Part shown: positions 37,462 through 48,463 of the stretch, in pieces
Numbering within the stretch: the stretch's first letter is position 1
Layout of the letters: each line of letters opens with the position of its first letter
Source of the DNA: Mycobacterium sp. 1081908.1
GTDB lineage: Bacteria > Actinomycetota > Actinomycetes > Mycobacteriales > Mycobacteriaceae
Direction of reading: 5' to 3'
NCBI RefSeq assembly: GCF_001673535.1
Contig: NZ_LZLY01000077.1
Location: 1 to 48,849, forward strand
DNA length: 48,849 nucleotides
Notes under the pieces: generated by a model
Told to the model about the DNA's origin: nothing
The model's input: the letters and a program-made list of their open reading frames with translations, nothing else
Database searches by the model: none
Position numbers and translations under genes: made by a program

Positions 37462-38202
37462 CTAGAAGCGCACCAAACCCGCCAAAACCAGGGCGCTGAC
37501 CGTGGTGGTGAGTTCGATCGCGGCGCCCAGCACGTCGCCGGTGATGCCGCCGAACCGGCGCACGCAGTGCGCCACCAGCGCCGCGCCGCAGCCCACCGCA
37601 ACCAGCACCGCCACCGGTCCCTGCCACGGCCGCGAACCCGCCAGCACCGAGACCGCCAGCAGCGCCGCGACCCAGGCCGCCGCCACCGGCCCGGGCTGAC
37701 TCCCGGCCACCCGCGCGCCCAGCGCGCTGCCCTCGGCCGCCGGCACCGACCGGCGGCAAGCCAGCACGGCCGCCACCCGGCCGGAAAACACCGCCAGCAC
37801 AATGCCCGACGGCTTCAGCGCCGCGAAGGCCAACCCCTGCAACACGATCACCAGCACGACGGCTGCCACCCCGAACGGCCCCGTCGACCCGTCGCGCATC
37901 ACCGCCAGCGCGCGCTGCGGTGAGCCGTAACAGCCCAGCCCGTCGGCGGTGTCGGCGACGCCGTCGATGTGCAGCCCCCGGGTCGCCAGCAGCAGCGCCG
38001 CCACGGCGAGCAGGCCGGCCAGCGGGCTGGACGGGCCGAAAACTGCTGCGCCGCACCAGGTTACGCCCGCGGCCAACGCCCCCAGCGCGGCGCCGACCAC
38101 GGGCAGCGCGGTCATGGCGCCGCGGCCCATCGGCGCGTTGGTCCCACCTGGTACGGGCAGCACCGTGCCGAAAGCGAAAGCCGTTGCCAGGGAACGCATC
38201 AC
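37462..38202 (-). CDS. cobS: Adenosylcobinamide-GDP ribazoletransferase
   Basis: CobS joins adenosylcobinamide-GDP and alpha-ribazole to complete adenosylcobalamin. This 246-residue, very hydrophobic inner-membrane protein has about six helices and the conserved motif [19 protein letters not shown] with acidic metal-binding residues near 78-96. The start is GTG 38202, overlapping the cobT stop by four bases (GTGA) and giving the MMRSLATAF beginning known in M. tuberculosis; ATG 38199 is the alternative and shares one base with the stop. It is the last gene of cobU-cobT-cobS. Confidence 0.95.
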   Translation of the reverse strand: MMRSLATAFAFGTVLPVPGGTNAPMGRGAMTALPVVGAALGALAAGVTWCGAAVFGPSSPLAGLLAVAALLLATRGLHIDGVADTADGLGCYGSPQRALAVMRDGSTGPFGVAAVVLVIVLQGLAFAALKPSGIVLAVFSGRVAAVLACRRSVPAAEGSALGARVAGSQPGPVAAAWVAALLAVSVLAGSRPWQGPVAVLVAVGCGAALVAHCVRRFGGITGDVLGAAIELTTTVSALVLAGLVRF

Positions 38203-39254
38203 TGAGCCGGCGGGTCGGACGGACCGGCCACCCCGGCCTGCGCGAACGTCGCCATCGACGACAGCGCGGCCACCGCCGCGCGTAGCACCGGCAGGGCCAC
38301 GGCGGCGCCGGTTCCCTCGCCCAGCCGCATGCGCAGGTCCAGGATGGGGTCCAATTCCAGGGCGGTCAGCGCCAGCTGGTGGCCCGGCTCGGTCGACCGA
38401 TGACCGGCCTGCCACCAGCGCCGGGCGCCGGGCGCCAGGCGCTCGGAGACCAGCGCGGCAGCGGTCACGGCCATGCCGTCGAGCAGCAGCGGGGTGCGCC
38501 GCACCGCGGCCTGCGCGCAGAAGCCGGCCATCGCGGCCAAATCCGCGCCGCCGCAACAGCGCAGCAGCCCGACCGGGTCGGGCAGCACGCGGTTCGCCCG
38601 GAACAGGGCGTCGCGTACCGCGGCGGTCTTGCGCGCCCAGCCCGCGTCGTCGATCCCGGTCCCGAAGCCGACCGCGGCGACCGGCTCGGCGTTGGTCAGC
38701 GCCGCCACCAAAACCGCCGACGCGGTGGTGTTTCCGATCCCCATGTCGCCCGCGATCAGCAGGTCGGCGCCGGCGTCGACCTCCTCGTCGGCGATGGCCC
38801 GGCCCGCGGCGATCGCGGCGATCGTCTCGGCGTCGGACAGCGCGTCGTGCGTGGTGATGTCGCCGCTGCCGCGCCGCACCTTGTGGGCGCCGATCCGGTC
38901 CGAGGCCGCCTCGGCGTCGACCGCCAGGTCCGCCAGCCGCACCGTCGCGCCGGCGATGCCGGCCAGCGCGTTGATCGCCGCGCCGCCGGCCTCGATGTTG
39001 TCGACCATCTGGGCGGTCACCTGAGACGGGTACGCCGACACCCCCGAGCGTGCGACGCCGTGATCACCCGCGAAGACCACCACCCGGGCGCGCTCGAATT
39101 GCCTTGGCGGACACTGCCCCTGGCAGGAGGCCACCCAGACCGACAGGTCCTCGAGGCGGCCCAGGGCGCCGCGCGGCTTGGTCAGCGTGTCCTGTCGGGC
39201 GCGGGCTGCTGCGGCGGCGTCCGCGTCGGGCGGCGATACCGGGGCGAATTCCAT
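38199..39254 (-). CDS. cobT: Nicotinate-nucleotide-dimethylbenzimidazole phosphoribosyltransferase
   Basis: CobT makes alpha-ribazole phosphate, the lower ligand nucleotide of cobalamin, from nicotinate mononucleotide and dimethylbenzimidazole. The 351-residue sequence has [43 protein letters not shown] and the catalytic glutamate in [14 protein letters not shown] (about residue 314). ATG 39254 is the start and shares one base with the cobU stop (TGATG); the frame is open upstream inside cobU but without similarity. It is followed immediately by cobS. Confidence 0.97.
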   Translation of the reverse strand: MEFAPVSPPDADAAAAARARQDTLTKPRGALGRLEDLSVWVASCQGQCPPRQFERARVVVFAGDHGVARSGVSAYPSQVTAQMVDNIEAGGAAINALAGIAGATVRLADLAVDAEAASDRIGAHKVRRGSGDITTHDALSDAETIAAIAAGRAIADEEVDAGADLLIAGDMGIGNTTASAVLVAALTNAEPVAAVGFGTGIDDAGWARKTAAVRDALFRANRVLPDPVGLLRCCGGADLAAMAGFCAQAAVRRTPLLLDGMAVTAAALVSERLAPGARRWWQAGHRSTEPGHQLALTALELDPILDLRMRLGEGTGAAVALPVLRAAVAALSSMATFAQAGVAGPSDPPAQ

Positions 39255-39790
39255 CAGGTTCCCGACGGCTTGATCTGCACCGCCTGCCCGGCCACCACCA
39301 GCACCACCCGATCGCACAGCTCGGCGATGCGCTGGTTCAGGCTGCCCAGTTCGTCGGCGAAGCGTCGCCCGGACGCGGTGGCCGGGACCACGGTCAACCC
39401 GACCTCCGGGCTGACCAGCACCAGCGTGGAACCGAATTCGGTTACCGCGGCCAGCATTTCGTCCACGGGGCCCGCCACCGACCCGTCGTCCCACGCGTTG
39501 TTGCGGTCCAGCGTGCCGGTGAGCCAGCCGCCGAGGTCGTCGACGAGCGTCGGGCTACCGGGCGACTGGCGCAATTGGCCCGTCACGTCGTCGGTTTCGA
39601 CCGTCGACCAATGCGCTGGGCGGCGGTCGCGGTGTCGCGCGACGCGGTCCGCCCAGTCCGCGTCGGCCTCGCCGGTCACGCGGGGGGCCAGGTAGCGCAC
39701 CGGCTCGCCCGGTGGCAGCGACGTGGCGATCGCCTCCTCGGCCCAGCGGGACTTGCCCGATCTGATGCCGCCGAGCACCAGGGTGCGCAC
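39254..39790 (-). CDS. cobU: Adenosylcobinamide kinase/adenosylcobinamide-phosphate guanylyltransferase
   Basis: CobU phosphorylates adenosylcobinamide and attaches GMP, giving adenosylcobinamide-GDP for CobS. The 178-residue protein begins [20 protein letters not shown] with the P-loop GxxxSGKS and ends with the typical [20 protein letters not shown] segment; the middle has [17 protein letters not shown] 39790 is the start. It heads a three-gene cobU-cobT-cobS unit with overlapping codons. In M. tuberculosis I recall cobU placed elsewhere, so this linkage is notable. Confidence 0.95.
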   Translation of the reverse strand: MRTLVLGGIRSGKSRWAEEAIATSLPPGEPVRYLAPRVTGEADADWADRVARHRDRRPAHWSTVETDDVTGQLRQSPGSPTLVDDLGGWLTGTLDRNNAWDDGSVAGPVDEMLAAVTEFGSTLVLVSPEVGLTVVPATASGRRFADELGSLNQRIAELCDRVVLVVAGQAVQIKPSGT

Positions 39791-39817
39791 CGGGATCAGG
39801 CGGCTTTCGGGCGCCGG

Positions 39818-40486
39818 TCAGCCGACACTGCCGCCGCGCTCGACCTGGGGCCGGGGCGTCCGCATGCGGCGCAGCTGAGAAGCCCGGCCCGCGGCGTAAA
39901 TGCCCAGCCTCCAACGGCTTTCGGTGTTGTCGGGGAACTTCGCGTCGACCAGCCTGCTGACCTTGCGGCCCAGCAGGACGCCGTCGACGCCCATCACGAC
40001 CATCAGCACCAGCATCGCCGGCGAGGCGTACAGCTGCACCTGCGGCACACCGAACGAGGCGAACAGCAAAAGCAGCGTCGCCGGCATGAACAGGCCGAGG
40101 ACGTTGCGCCGGGAGTCCACCACGTCGCGCACATAGCGCTTGATGGGTCCCTGATCGCGCGGCAACAGGTAGGCCTCTTCGCCGGCCATCATGCGCTCGC
40201 GGCGATCCGTCATCCGCGCGCGGCTGGCGGTTCGCTCGGCCCGGCGCTCCTCGCGGCTGAGTTTGGGGCCGGCCAGCGTCTTGCGCCGGGCCCGCGCCTC
40301 GGACGCGGTCATCGGTGCCGGTGCGATCGGGCCCTTCCTCGCGTTGCGCCGCGCCTCGCTGCGCTTGGGCGTGGGGCGGCCCTTGGGCCCGGTCCGGCGC
40401 GCGCCGGCGTCGGCGGGAGCGACGGCCTCGACCGCCGCAACGTCGAAGTCGTCGTTCTCGCCCTTCTTGCGGCCCATTAGCTTCAC
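39818..40486 (-). CDS. DUF3043 membrane protein (Rv2206-like)
   Basis: This ~222-residue protein has a long charged N-terminus (repeated Arg/Lys/Ala-rich stretches such as [19 protein letters not shown]) and two membrane helices at about residues 129-147 and 154-172 ([38 protein letters not shown]), then the motif [20 protein letters not shown] characteristic of DUF3043. Function is unknown. The start is uncertain: GTG 40486 ([11 protein letters not shown]) gives the family-like beginning, while GTG/ATG codons to 40552 would add 22 residues. It lies 27 bases upstream of cobU on the same strand, and divergent from the glycerate kinase gene. Confidence 0.85.
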   Translation of the reverse strand: MKLMGRKKGENDDFDVAAVEAVAPADAGARRTGPKGRPTPKRSEARRNARKGPIAPAPMTASEARARRKTLAGPKLSREERRAERTASRARMTDRRERMMAGEEAYLLPRDQGPIKRYVRDVVDSRRNVLGLFMPATLLLLFASFGVPQVQLYASPAMLVLMVVMGVDGVLLGRKVSRLVDAKFPDNTESRWRLGIYAAGRASQLRRMRTPRPQVERGGSVG

Positions 40487-40606
40487 AATGGCCAGGTTAC
40501 TTCGCGGGGAGACCGGCCGGTAACGGACCTGGAATGCGTTGTTATTGGTCATGCGCCAGCGCGACGCAAACCCCCTACGCTTGACTGTGATGAATGGCTA
40601 CCTGTG

Positions 40607-41755
40607 ATGGACGACGGCACGATGGCCTCGGATGACGCGGCCGCTGGCCTCGCCCCGGGCCGTCTGCGCCTGCCCGCCATGCAGGTCTTGGTCGCCCCGG
40701 ATTGCTACGGGGACAGCCTGTCCGCCGTGGAGGCCGCCGCCGCCATCGCGACCGGCTGGACGCGGTCACGTCCCGGCGATCGGTTCACCGTCGCGCCCAT
40801 GTCCGACGGCGGCCCGGGTTTCGTCGAGGTGCTGGGCCGGCGGCTGGGGCAGACGCGGCGGTTGCAGGTGTGCGGGCCGCTGGACAGCACGGTGGAGGCC
40901 GCGTGGGTGTTCGACCGCATCTCGCGGACCGCGTACCTGGAGTGCGCGCAGGCCTGCGGGCTGAACCTGCTCGGCGGGCCGCCCACCCCGGAAACCGCGG
41001 TGGCCGCCGACAGCAGCGGCGTCGGGCAGCTCATCGACGAGGCGCTGCGGACCGGGGCGACGCGGATCGTGGTCGGACTGGGCGGCAGCGCGTGCACCGA
41101 CGGCGGGAAGGGGATGATCACCCAGCTCGGCGGCCTGGCCGAGGCTCGCCAGCGGATGACCAACGTGGACCTGATCGCCGCCTCGGACACCGAATACCCG
41201 CTGGTGGGCCCGTGGGGGGCGGCCAGGGTGTTCGGGCCGCAGAAGGGCGCGGACACGGCCGCCGTCGCCGCCCTCGAAGTCCGCCTGGAGGCGTGGGCGC
41301 TGGAACTGGAGGCGGCCGCCGGGCGCGACGTCAGCTCGGAGCCGGGCGCCGGGGCCGCCGGCGGCATCGGGGCCGGCCTGATGGCCCTCGGCGGCCGTTG
41401 TGAGCTGGGCGCGGCGATCATCGCCGAGCACACCGGCCTGGCCGAGGAACTCGACGCCGCCGACATGATCGTCACCGGTGAGGGCCGGTTCGACGAGCAG
41501 TCCCTGTTCGGGAAGGTGGTCGGCTACCTCGCCGAGTCGGCCCGCCCGATCGGCATCCCGGTGATCGTGCTGGCCGGCCAGGTCGACCTGGAGAATTCCG
41601 CGGTGCGCTCGTCGGGCATCATGTCCGCGCTGTCAATCGCCGATTACGCCGGTTCGGTGCGGTTGGCGCAGGCCGACGCGGCCAATCAGCTGATGGGTTT
41701 GGCCTCGGAGGTCGCGGCGCGACTCGGGAATAGCGGTCCCGCAAGGTACCGTTGA
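40607..41755 (+). CDS. Glycerate kinase (type II, GlxK/GarK family)
   Basis: This 382-residue enzyme phosphorylates D-glycerate to 2- or 3-phosphoglycerate with ATP. Characteristic parts are [53 protein letters not shown] and [20 protein letters not shown]. Three starts are possible: GTG 40604, ATG 40607 and the internal ATG 40679 used for the shorter (358-residue) orthologue. ATG 40607 is given because a five-codon reading frame (40590-40607) ends in a TGA that overlaps this ATG, but evidence for it is weak. The gene is divergent from DUF3043 and 82 bases before the HesB-type gene. Confidence 0.88.
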   Translation: MDDGTMASDDAAAGLAPGRLRLPAMQVLVAPDCYGDSLSAVEAAAAIATGWTRSRPGDRFTVAPMSDGGPGFVEVLGRRLGQTRRLQVCGPLDSTVEAAWVFDRISRTAYLECAQACGLNLLGGPPTPETAVAADSSGVGQLIDEALRTGATRIVVGLGGSACTDGGKGMITQLGGLAEARQRMTNVDLIAASDTEYPLVGPWGAARVFGPQKGADTAAVAALEVRLEAWALELEAAAGRDVSSEPGAGAAGGIGAGLMALGGRCELGAAIIAEHTGLAEELDAADMIVTGEGRFDEQSLFGKVVGYLAESARPIGIPVIVLAGQVDLENSAVRSSGIMSALSIADYAGSVRLAQADAANQLMGLASEVAARLGNSGPARYR

Positions 41756-41837
41756 TGCAGTGGGCTTTTTCCCGAGCGGATCGCCCGGACGCCGAGCCAC
41801 CAGGACCATCTAGAAAAAGTGCCAACTAGGAGAAGCA

Positions 41838-42194
41838 ATGACGGTGCAAAACGAGTCAACCGCCAAGACCCACGGCGTGATCCTGACCGAAGCCGCCGCT
41901 GCCAAGGCGAAGTCCCTGCTGGACCAGGAGGGCCGTGACGACCTGGCGCTGCGCATCGCGGTCCAGCCGGGCGGCTGCGCCGGGCTGCGCTACAACCTGT
42001 TCTTCGACGACCGGTCGCTGGACGGCGACCTGACCGCGGAGTTCGGCGGCGTGACCCTGACGGTCGACCGGATGAGCGCGCCCTACGTCGAAGGCGCGTC
42101 CATCGACTTCGTCGACACCATCGAGAAGCAGGGCTTCACCATCGACAACCCCAACGCCACCGGTTCGTGCGCCTGCGGGGACTCCTTCAACTGA
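41838..42194 (+). CDS. HesB/IscA-type iron-sulfur carrier protein (Rv2204c-like)
   Basis: This 118-residue A-type carrier binds and delivers Fe-S clusters. The three conserved cysteines are in QPGGCAGLRY (about residue 48) and SCACGDSFN near the C-terminus (C-x-C), with the typical VEGASIDFVDTIEKQGF strand between them. TAGGAG lies upstream of ATG 41838. Its client proteins are not known; nearby lipA, the ferredoxin and other Fe-S users make a general maturation role plausible. It converges on the membrane-protein gene with a hairpin covering their stops. Confidence 0.94.
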   Translation: MTVQNESTAKTHGVILTEAAAAKAKSLLDQEGRDDLALRIAVQPGGCAGLRYNLFFDDRSLDGDLTAEFGGVTLTVDRMSAPYVEGASIDFVDTIEKQGFTIDNPNATGSCACGDSFN

Positions 42195-42209
42195 CCCGTG
42201 ATCGGCGGC

Positions 42210-44004
<1,795 letters not shown>

Positions 44005-44028
44005 TCAGGACTCTGCTCGCGCTAGTTG

Positions 44029-45993
44029 CTAGAGCTGGACGGGGTAGACCGGCTCGCTGATCTGCGGCACCACGCTGCGCTCGACGAAGATCGCGTGCCA
44101 CAGCATGAAGATCAGCACCGTCCACAGCCGGCGGCTGTGATCGCTTGCGCCGCTTCGGTGTTCGTCGAGCATCCGGCGCACCGCGGCCAGGTCGACCAGC
44201 TGATCGGCCTGCGACGCGTCCACCGACGCGTAGGCCCACTCCAGCAGTTCGCCGGCGCGCAGCCAGTGCCGGATCGGCACCGGGAAGCCGAGCTTGGGCC
44301 GGTTCAGCACGTGCGCGGGAACGATCGGCTCCAGCGCGCGCCGCAGCGCGTACTTGGTGGTCGTTCGGGTGATCTTGGCCTCGACGGGCAGCCGCGAGGC
44401 GACGGCGAACACCTCGGGGTCCAGGAACGGCACCCGCAGCTCCAGCGAGTTTGCCATCGTCATCTTGTCGGCCTTGACCAGGATGTCGCCGCGCAACCAG
44501 GTGAACAGGTCGACGTGCTGCATGCGGGCCACCGGGTCCCAGCCTTCGGATTCGGCGTAGACCGAGGCGGTCACGTCGGTGTGGGTCCACTCGTCGCGGA
44601 ACCCCGGCAGCACGTCGCGCAGCTGCGCGTCGGAGAAACTGCGGGCGTTGCCGTAGTAGCGCTCCTCGAGCGTCAGCGAGCCGCGGTGCAGCAGGCTCTT
44701 GCCGCGCATGCCCTCCGGCAGCGGCTTGGACACCTTGCCCATCGACCGGCGCAGCGGCCGCGGCAGATAGTCAAAAGGCTTCAGCGACAACGGCTCCCGG
44801 TAGATGGTGTAGCCGCCGAACAGCTCGTCGGCGCCCTCGCCGGACAGCACCACCTTGACGTGCTTGCGGGCCTCGCGGGCGACGAAGAACAGCGGGACCA
44901 GCGCCGGGTCGGCGACGGGTTCGTCGAGGTACCAGACGATCTCGGGCAGGGCGGCGACGAACTCCTCGGGGCTGACCACCTTGGCGATGTGGCGCGCCCC
45001 GATGGCCTCGGCCGAGGCCACCGCGACGTCGATCTCGGAGAACCCCTCGCGCTCGAAGCCGGTGGTGAACGTGATCAGCCGGGGGTTGTGCCGGATGGCC
45101 AGCGCCGCGATGGCGGTGGAGTCGATGCCCCCGGACAGGAACGACCCGACGGTGACGTCGGCGCGCATGTGCTTGGCCACCGAGTCCTCCAGCACCGCGG
45201 TGATCTCGTCGTAGCGGGCCTGTTCGGTGTCGGCGGCCATCGGCGTGGCGGCAAATCGCGGCGCGAAGTAGCGGGTGGTCTCGGGCGGCTGCCCCGCCCG
45301 GATGCGCGCGTAGCAGCCCGATTCCAGCCGGCGCACCCCGCGGTGCAGCGTCTCGGGCTCCGGCACGTACTGCAGGACGGTGTAGTGCTGCACCGCGCGC
45401 TCGTCGATGGCGGTGTCGAACCCGATCAGCTCGGCCAGGTCCATCAGGCATTTCTTCTCGCTGGCCAGCGCGGTGCCGCCGGTGCCGGTGGCCATGAACA
45501 GCGGCTTGATGCCGAACGGGTCTCGGGCGCAGAACAATTCGCGGGTCACGGTGTCCCACAGGGCGAACGCGAACATGCCGCGCAGCCTGCGCAGCACGTC
45601 GGTGCCCCAGTGGTGGTAGCCCGCGACGATCGACTCGCCGTCCCCGTCGGTGGCGAACGCGGCGCCGTGCCGGGCGGCCAGCTCGTCGCGCAGCTCGAGG
45701 TAGTTGTAGATCTCGCCGTTGAACACCAGCACGTAGCGGTCGGGCGCCTCGGGCGGCCCCCAGCGCAGCGGCTGGTGCGAATGGGCGATGTCGATGAAGG
45801 ACAGCCGGTTGAAGCCGAACACCACCGAGCCGTCGGCGTCGGGGTCGAACAACCCGCCCGGCTCGTCCGGCCCGCGGTGGCGCATCAGGCGCAGCGCGGC
45901 CGAAATGGCGCGGTCGGCCGCGGCGCCCGAATCCGCGGCCCGGGGCCCGTCGGCACCGGCCGGGGCCGCCACGAACGCCAACAGACCACACAC
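44029..45993 (-). CDS. asnB: Asparagine synthetase (glutamine-hydrolysing)
   Basis: This 654-residue enzyme makes asparagine from aspartate, ATP and glutamine. Its N-terminal glutaminase domain must begin with catalytic Cys2, and GTG 45993 gives VCGLLAFV with Cys at position 2, so this start is certain against the longer frame. It has RLSFIDIAHSHQPL and FNGEIYNYLELRDEL; the C-terminal synthetase domain has SFLSGGIDSTAIAALA (ATP PPi-loop) and VVLSGEGADELFGGY. It converges on adoK and is divergent from ctaC. The M. tuberculosis AsnB also contributes to nitrogen metabolism and meso-DAP amidation was suggested for a homologue; here only the basic reaction is claimed. Confidence 0.95.
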   Translation of the reverse strand: MCGLLAFVAAPAGADGPRAADSGAAADRAISAALRLMRHRGPDEPGGLFDPDADGSVVFGFNRLSFIDIAHSHQPLRWGPPEAPDRYVLVFNGEIYNYLELRDELAARHGAAFATDGDGESIVAGYHHWGTDVLRRLRGMFAFALWDTVTRELFCARDPFGIKPLFMATGTGGTALASEKKCLMDLAELIGFDTAIDERAVQHYTVLQYVPEPETLHRGVRRLESGCYARIRAGQPPETTRYFAPRFAATPMAADTEQARYDEITAVLEDSVAKHMRADVTVGSFLSGGIDSTAIAALAIRHNPRLITFTTGFEREGFSEIDVAVASAEAIGARHIAKVVSPEEFVAALPEIVWYLDEPVADPALVPLFFVAREARKHVKVVLSGEGADELFGGYTIYREPLSLKPFDYLPRPLRRSMGKVSKPLPEGMRGKSLLHRGSLTLEERYYGNARSFSDAQLRDVLPGFRDEWTHTDVTASVYAESEGWDPVARMQHVDLFTWLRGDILVKADKMTMANSLELRVPFLDPEVFAVASRLPVEAKITRTTTKYALRRALEPIVPAHVLNRPKLGFPVPIRHWLRAGELLEWAYASVDASQADQLVDLAAVRRMLDEHRSGASDHSRRLWTVLIFMLWHAIFVERSVVPQISEPVYPVQL

Positions 45994-46124
45994 GGCGCCC
46001 CAGTATGCCCCACTTGGGCCGCGCTCGCGGCGCCGCACGCCCGGGACCGGCCGGGGTTTGCGCGACGGCGTAAGCGGCGTGGTCTACGCTGCGTAGTATT
46101 CGAATCCGAGCAGGAGGCGCCAAC

Positions 46125-47198
46125 GTGACACCTCGCGAGCAGGTCCGTTCGCAACGTCTGTCGCAGCGCGGGTTCCAGCGTCGTCTCCGGCCGCTGGCGC
46201 TGGCCGCGACGCTGGGCGTGCTGGCGGTAACCCTGAGCGGATGCAGCTGGTCGCAGGTGCTCGGCATGGGCTGGCCGGAGGGCATCACGCCGGAGGCCCA
46301 CCTCAACCGGGAGCTGTGGGTCGGGGCGGTGATCGCGTCCCTGGTCGTCGGGGTCATCGTGTGGGGCCTGATCTTCTGGGCGTCGGCGTTTCACCGCAAG
46401 AAGGCGACCGACACCGAGTTGCCCCGCCAGTTCGGCTACAACATGCCGTTGGAGCTGGTGCTCACGGTGACGCCGTTCCTCATCATCTCGGTGCTGTTCT
46501 ACTTCACCGTGGTGGTGCAGGAAAAGATGCTGCACATCGCGAAGGACCCCGAGGTCGTCATCGACGTCACCTCCTTCCAGTGGAACTGGAAGTTCGGTTA
46601 TCAGCGCGTCAACTTCAAGGACGGCACACTGACCTACGACGGCGCCGACCCGGCACGCAAGAACGCGATGGTCTCCAAGCCCGAGGGCAAGGACGAGCAC
46701 GGGGAGGAGCGCGTCGGCGCCGTGCGCGGGCTCAACCCGCAGGACCGGACGTACCTGAATTTCGACAAGGTCGAGATCCTCGGAACCGCCACGGAAATCC
46801 CGGTGCTGGTGCTGCCCGCCGGCAAGCAGATCGAATTCCGGTTGGCCTCCGCGGACGTGGTGCACACGTTCTGGGTGCCGGAATTCCTGTTCAAGCGCGA
46901 CGTGATGCCCAACCCCGAGGCGAACAACTCGGTCAACGTGTTCCAGGTCGACGAGATCCAGAAGACCGGCGCGTTCGTCGGCCACTGCGCCGAGTTCTGC
47001 GGCACCTATCACTCGATGATGAACTTCGAGGTGCGGGTGGTGCCGCCCAACGACTTCAAGGCCTACTTGCAGCAACGGATCGCCGGCAAGACCAACGCCG
47101 AGGCGCTGCAGGCCATCGCCCAGGCGCCGCTGGCGGTGACCACCCACCCGTTCGACACCCGTCGCGGTGAAGCGGCCCAAGGCTCACCAGTAGGTTAG
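46125..47198 (+). CDS. ctaC: Cytochrome c oxidase (aa3) subunit II, lipoprotein
   Basis: This 357-residue subunit carries the CuA centre that accepts electrons from the cytochrome bc1 complex. An N-terminal signal ends in a lipobox LSGC (Cys 40), then two membrane helices at about residues 66-90 and 108-131 anchor the large exterior domain. The CuA ligands lie in [13 protein letters not shown] and [14 protein letters not shown] (two Cys, two His, Met). GTG 46125 has AGGAGG eight bases upstream. It is followed nine bases later by ctaF, the usual pair in actinobacteria. Confidence 0.97.
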   Translation: MTPREQVRSQRLSQRGFQRRLRPLALAATLGVLAVTLSGCSWSQVLGMGWPEGITPEAHLNRELWVGAVIASLVVGVIVWGLIFWASAFHRKKATDTELPRQFGYNMPLELVLTVTPFLIISVLFYFTVVVQEKMLHIAKDPEVVIDVTSFQWNWKFGYQRVNFKDGTLTYDGADPARKNAMVSKPEGKDEHGEERVGAVRGLNPQDRTYLNFDKVEILGTATEIPVLVLPAGKQIEFRLASADVVHTFWVPEFLFKRDVMPNPEANNSVNVFQVDEIQKTGAFVGHCAEFCGTYHSMMNFEVRVVPPNDFKAYLQQRIAGKTNAEALQAIAQAPLAVTTHPFDTRRGEAAQGSPVG

Positions 47199-47206
47199 GA
47201 CGCTCA

Positions 47207-47626
47207 ATGAAGATCGAGACCAGGCTGTTCGAATTCATCGCCGCTTTCTTCGTCTTGTCGGCGGTGCTCTACGGGATCCTGACCGCGCTGTTCGCGACGG
47301 GCGGTGTGGAGTGGGCGGGGACCACCGCGCTCGCGCTGACCGGTGGCCTGGCGGTCATCACGGGCAGCTTCTTCTGGTTCATCTCGCGTCGGCTGGACAC
47401 CCGGCCCGAGGACTACGAGGGCGCCGAGATCAGCGACGGTGCAGGGGAATTGGGCTTCTTTGCGCCGCACAGCTGGTGGCCCATTCTGGTGGCGCTGGCC
47501 GGCTCGGTCGCGGCGATCGGCATCGCGCTGTGGCTGCCGTGGTTGATCGTCGCGGGGGTGGTGTTCATCCTCGCGACGGCGGCCGGACTGGTCTTCGAGT
47601 ACTACATGGGCCCCGAGAAGCACTGA
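47207..47626 (+). CDS. ctaF: Cytochrome c oxidase subunit IV (actinobacterial)
   Basis: This 139-residue membrane protein has four predicted helices: residues ~9-32 ([20 protein letters not shown]), ~40-61, ~89-107 ([19 protein letters not shown]) and ~112-131. [20 protein letters not shown] at the N-terminus and [20 protein letters not shown] are typical of the small subunit IV of the actinobacterial aa3 oxidase and supercomplex. It follows ctaC at nine bases and should assemble with it in the membrane. ATG 47207 is the start. Confidence 0.94.
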   Translation: MKIETRLFEFIAAFFVLSAVLYGILTALFATGGVEWAGTTALALTGGLAVITGSFFWFISRRLDTRPEDYEGAEISDGAGELGFFAPHSWWPILVALAGSVAAIGIALWLPWLIVAGVVFILATAAGLVFEYYMGPEKH

Positions 47627-47808
47627 TTTGCGACTCAAAGGTCACAATCAGGGCGTCAGTTGATCCGGGCCCGTTTTCCGAGACTTCTTTGCTCTATCCC
47701 GTTCGGTAGGGTTTGCCCAGGCACCATGAGAAACTCCCAAGCGCGCGCGCACCGATGCAGCCGCGGGGCCTCGCGCGCTGGTGATGCACTTGGACAGGGC
47801 AGGCAACT

Positions 47809-48408
47809 ATGAGCGGGCCGAATCCTCCGGGATGGGAACCTGACGAACCCGATCCCGGCAGCGACCTCAGCCACCAACCGGACTCCGGCCTCGACGCGGG
47901 ACAAGACGCGGTCGAGTCCCACGACGAGCTGGAGCCCGTCGACGACGGCGCCGAAATCGCGGCGGCCGATCAGACCGGCCAGACGGACGCCTATTCGCGG
48001 GCCTATTCGGCTCCCGAGTCCGAGCACTTCGTCACCGGCCCGTACCTGCCGGCCGATATGCGGCTCTACGACTACGACAGCTACGACGAGCCCGTCGACG
48101 CCGACGACGAACACCGCGCCCCGCGCTGGCCGTGGGTGGTCGGCATCGCCGCGATCGTGGCCGCGATCGCGCTCGTGGTCTCGGTGTCGCTGCTCGTCAC
48201 GCGCACCGACACCAACAAGCTGGCCAACCCCGCCACCACCACAGCCCCGTCGACCCCCCCGATGCAGGACGAGATAACCACCACCAAACCGCCGCCGTCT
48301 TGTGATAGCCGCGGCCCAGGTCCACCAGGGCGACGGTCGCGGCGCCGCTCACGCCCAGCAACACCAGCCAGACGGCGGCGCACGCGCCCACCAGGATGCG
48401 ATCGATGA
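47809..48408 (+). CDS. mmpS3: MmpS3 N-terminal part fused by a rearrangement to unrelated reading frame
   Basis: The frame starts [17 protein letters not shown], followed by an acidic, Pro-rich cytoplasmic region with [14 protein letters not shown] and YDYDSYDE, one transmembrane helix at residues 109-130 ([19 protein letters not shown]), and [12 protein letters not shown]. MmpS proteins are anchored with an exposed C-terminal domain; here that domain is missing. After about residue 163 (near 48295) the frame runs into sequence that is the reverse complement of the next gene and ends as [14 protein letters not shown]... at 48408. The true C-terminal half is on the minus strand at 48463-48849. 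ATG 47809 with GGCAGG upstream is the start. A possible -10 TAGGGT lies at 47707-47712. Confidence 0.85.
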   Translation: MSGPNPPGWEPDEPDPGSDLSHQPDSGLDAGQDAVESHDELEPVDDGAEIAAADQTGQTDAYSRAYSAPESEHFVTGPYLPADMRLYDYDSYDEPVDADDEHRAPRWPWVVGIAAIVAAIALVVSVSLLVTRTDTNKLANPATTTAPSTPPMQDEITTTKPPPSCDSRGPGPPGRRSRRRSRPATPARRRRTRPPGCDR

Positions 48409-48463
48409 CGTCCGGCGGGATGGTGTCCGAACCCCGCCGATAGGCGGAATACCTGCTGACCAT
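48291..48463 (-). pseudogene. N-terminal fragment of an Rv2197c-like membrane protein, cut at a rearrangement breakpoint
   Basis: Read on the minus strand, ATG 48463 begins [20 protein letters not shown], then [20 protein letters not shown], a membrane helix, and DLGRGYHK, matching the start of the transmembrane protein that follows mmpS3 in M. tuberculosis. Similarity stops at about 48291-48300 (after ~57 residues), where the frame passes into mmpS3 sequence read backwards. The ATG overlaps the TGA of the mmpS3 C-terminal part (TGATG), so the natural mmpS3-Rv2197c junction is intact inside the inverted block. Confidence 0.8.

Noticed and set aside
39780..39830. Cobalamin riboswitch before the cobUTS genes
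   Set aside because: The gap to the upstream gene is 27 bases with no room for the aptamer.
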